From contig JBQVOK010000005.1 in assembly GCA_052437175.1 (NCBI GenBank), positions 1 through 64,000 of the forward strand: a DNA stretch of 64,000 bases, written 5' to 3'. Each line of letters begins with the position of its first letter. The first letter of the stretch is position 1. Position numbers and translations under genes: made by a program. Shown here piece after piece: positions 62,983-64,000 of this stretch. The DNA comes from JACVCJ01 sp052437175. GTDB taxonomy: Bacteria > Bacteroidota > Bacteroidia > CAIKAF01. A model generated the notes under the pieces. The model had not been told where the DNA came from, searched no databases, and was given only the letters and a program-made list of their open reading frames with translations.

Positions 62983-63927
62983 ATGGCAAACAAAAACTTC
63001 AAATCAAAGATTTTGTTGTTTGGTGAGTACAGCATCATTCATAACTCGATGGGGCTCACGATTCCCTTTGATTTTTACAAGGGCAAGCTTACATTCAAGA
63101 GCCGCAACCTGTCTGAGGAAGAGGCCAAACAGAGCAATGCCGATCTGAAAAAGTACGCGGCATACCTGCAGGGACTGGTAGAAAAGAAAGAGCTGGGTTT
63201 TACCTTCGATATTGAAGCGCTGAATGCCGATATTGAAAAGGGCCTGATCTTCGACAGTACCATTCCGCAGGGCTATGGTGTAGGCAGCAGCGGCGCCCTG
63301 GTGGCGGCCCTGTACGAGCGTTATGCCTTTGATAAAGTGTACAACGAAGAAAAACCGGGCACGGACGATATACTGAAACTGAAAGCCCAGTTTGCCAAAA
63401 TGGAATGTTATTTCCACGGTACCAGCAGTGGTCTGGACCCGCTTATCTGTTACCTGCAGCACCCCCTGCTCATCGAGAATAAGGAGGCCATCGGTGCGGT
63501 ACAGATCCCCGAGAGCGTAAAGACCGGCAACGGCGGCATATTCCTCATCGATACCAAACAGGTGGGAAAAACCGGTCCGCTGGTACAGCTGTTCCTCGAT
63601 AAATGTAAGGAAGACGGTTTCCTGGGCCTGGTGCGCAAGGAAATGATCCCTTTCAACGATAACTGTATTAAAGCGTTCCTGAAAGGCGAGGCCAAAGACC
63701 TGCTGAGCAATGTAAAAGAGCTCTCGCACTTCCTGATCGCCCACCTGGACCCGATGATCCCCAAAAAGTTCCGTAAAGTATGGAAACAGGGTCTGGAAAG
63801 TGAAAGTTACTACCTGAAACTCTGCGGAAGCGGCGGTGGCGGTTACCTGCTGGGCTTTGCCCCGGACCTGGAAAAGGCCCGCGCCGACCTGAAAGAGTTC
63901 AATATAGAGGTAATACATCGGTTTTAA
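62983..63927 (+). CDS. Mevalonate kinase
   Basis: Phosphorylates mevalonate at the 5-hydroxyl. 314 residues: KILLFGEYSIIHNS near 8-21, the ATP loop PQGYGVGSSGALVAAL near 86-101, and the C-terminal GHMP motif KLCGSGGGGYLLGF near 278-291. The catalytic Asp is in GTSSGLDPL. It closes the operon with a hairpin after it. Confidence 0.92.
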   Translation: MANKNFKSKILLFGEYSIIHNSMGLTIPFDFYKGKLTFKSRNLSEEEAKQSNADLKKYAAYLQGLVEKKELGFTFDIEALNADIEKGLIFDSTIPQGYGVGSSGALVAALYERYAFDKVYNEEKPGTDDILKLKAQFAKMECYFHGTSSGLDPLICYLQHPLLIENKEAIGAVQIPESVKTGNGGIFLIDTKQVGKTGPLVQLFLDKCKEDGFLGLVRKEMIPFNDNCIKAFLKGEAKDLLSNVKELSHFLIAHLDPMIPKKFRKVWKQGLESESYYLKLCGSGGGGYLLGFAPDLEKARADLKEFNIEVIHRF

Positions 63928-63942
63928 ATAAATAATAGCAAA

Positions 63943-63969
63943 GAAGGCTTCCGCAAGGGGGCCTTTTTT
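63943..63969 (+). terminator. Terminator after the mevalonate operon
   Basis: AAGGC..CC and GG..GCCTT pair around GCAA with a six-base T-run. Confidence 0.65.
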
Positions 63970-64000
63970 GTTCCGTGCTTTTCAAAAAAATACCTAACTT

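Overview
This 64 kb window is a chromosomal segment of a member of the Bacteroidota, most likely of the Chitinophagales/Saprospirales side of the phylum. The evidence is a complete porP-gldK-gldL-gldM-gldN block for the type IX secretion system (T9SS) and gliding, a T9SS C-terminal sorting domain, many lipoproteins, the coiled-coil/ZapA/RNase Y arrangement, a mevalonate pathway operon, and repeated matches to the Bacteroidota promoter -7 box TAnnTTTG. Shine-Dalgarno sequences are mostly absent. No genus can be named from the sequence. I found no tRNA, rRNA, CRISPR array, insertion sequence or prophage, and no gene-free stretch above about 300 bases once the broken gene at 6329-6699 is counted.

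Layout. 1-3845 (minus): the N-terminal part of a giant secreted repeat adhesin that runs off the left edge. 3983-9830 (minus): a tight run of nine genes, mostly exported or lipid-anchored proteins of unknown function, including a degenerate aspartyl-protease fold, an LRR protein, an exported methyltransferase-like protein and one broken gene. 10126-15319: PurF, a small membrane protein, a sterol-desaturase-family enzyme, an FAD oxidoreductase and a tiny lipoprotein. 15437-28053: isocitrate dehydrogenase, an AAA ATPase with an elaborate inverted-repeat control region, AccA, a flavin reductase, a DUF4286 protein, RsmA, DnaG, an OB-fold/cytochrome c/YceI group, a hydrolase, RNase Y, ZapA and its coiled-coil partner. 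28288-32373: YqeY, TopA and an arginase-fold protein without metal ligands. 32516-39965: the T9SS core genes with a second GldN. 39978-49354: TrmN6, RimM, S16, an LptF/LptG permease, two glycosyltransferases, an FAD dehydrogenase and a dienoyl-CoA-reductase-like SDR. 49614-59475: a DUF4476 protein, an ECF sigma factor operon with an unusual inner-membrane/outer-membrane fusion partner, an LVIVD propeller lipoprotein, a cyclophilin, a MerR regulator, a T9SS cargo protein and an AlkZ-like protein. 59622-63927: the mevalonate operon (HMG-CoA reductase, GYDIA-type GHMP kinase, diphosphomevalonate decarboxylase, mevalonate kinase).

How the parts fit. GldK/GldN form the periplasmic ring and GldL/GldM the proton-driven motor that exports cargo such as the adhesin (1-3845) and the protein at 56840. 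The most unusual items are the sigma-factor operon at 50718-53500, whose product appears to have an anti-sigma-like N-terminus, one inner-membrane helix, a long disordered linker and an outer-membrane barrel; the metal-less arginase-like protein beside the T9SS genes; the double Asp-to-His aspartyl-protease homologue; the four alternating half-sites upstream of the AAA ATPase; and two base-identical 396-bp repeat units in the adhesin. Start codons other than ATG are used at rsmA (TTG), the sigma factor (TTG), one glycosyltransferase (GTG) and the COG2509-type dehydrogenase (GTG).
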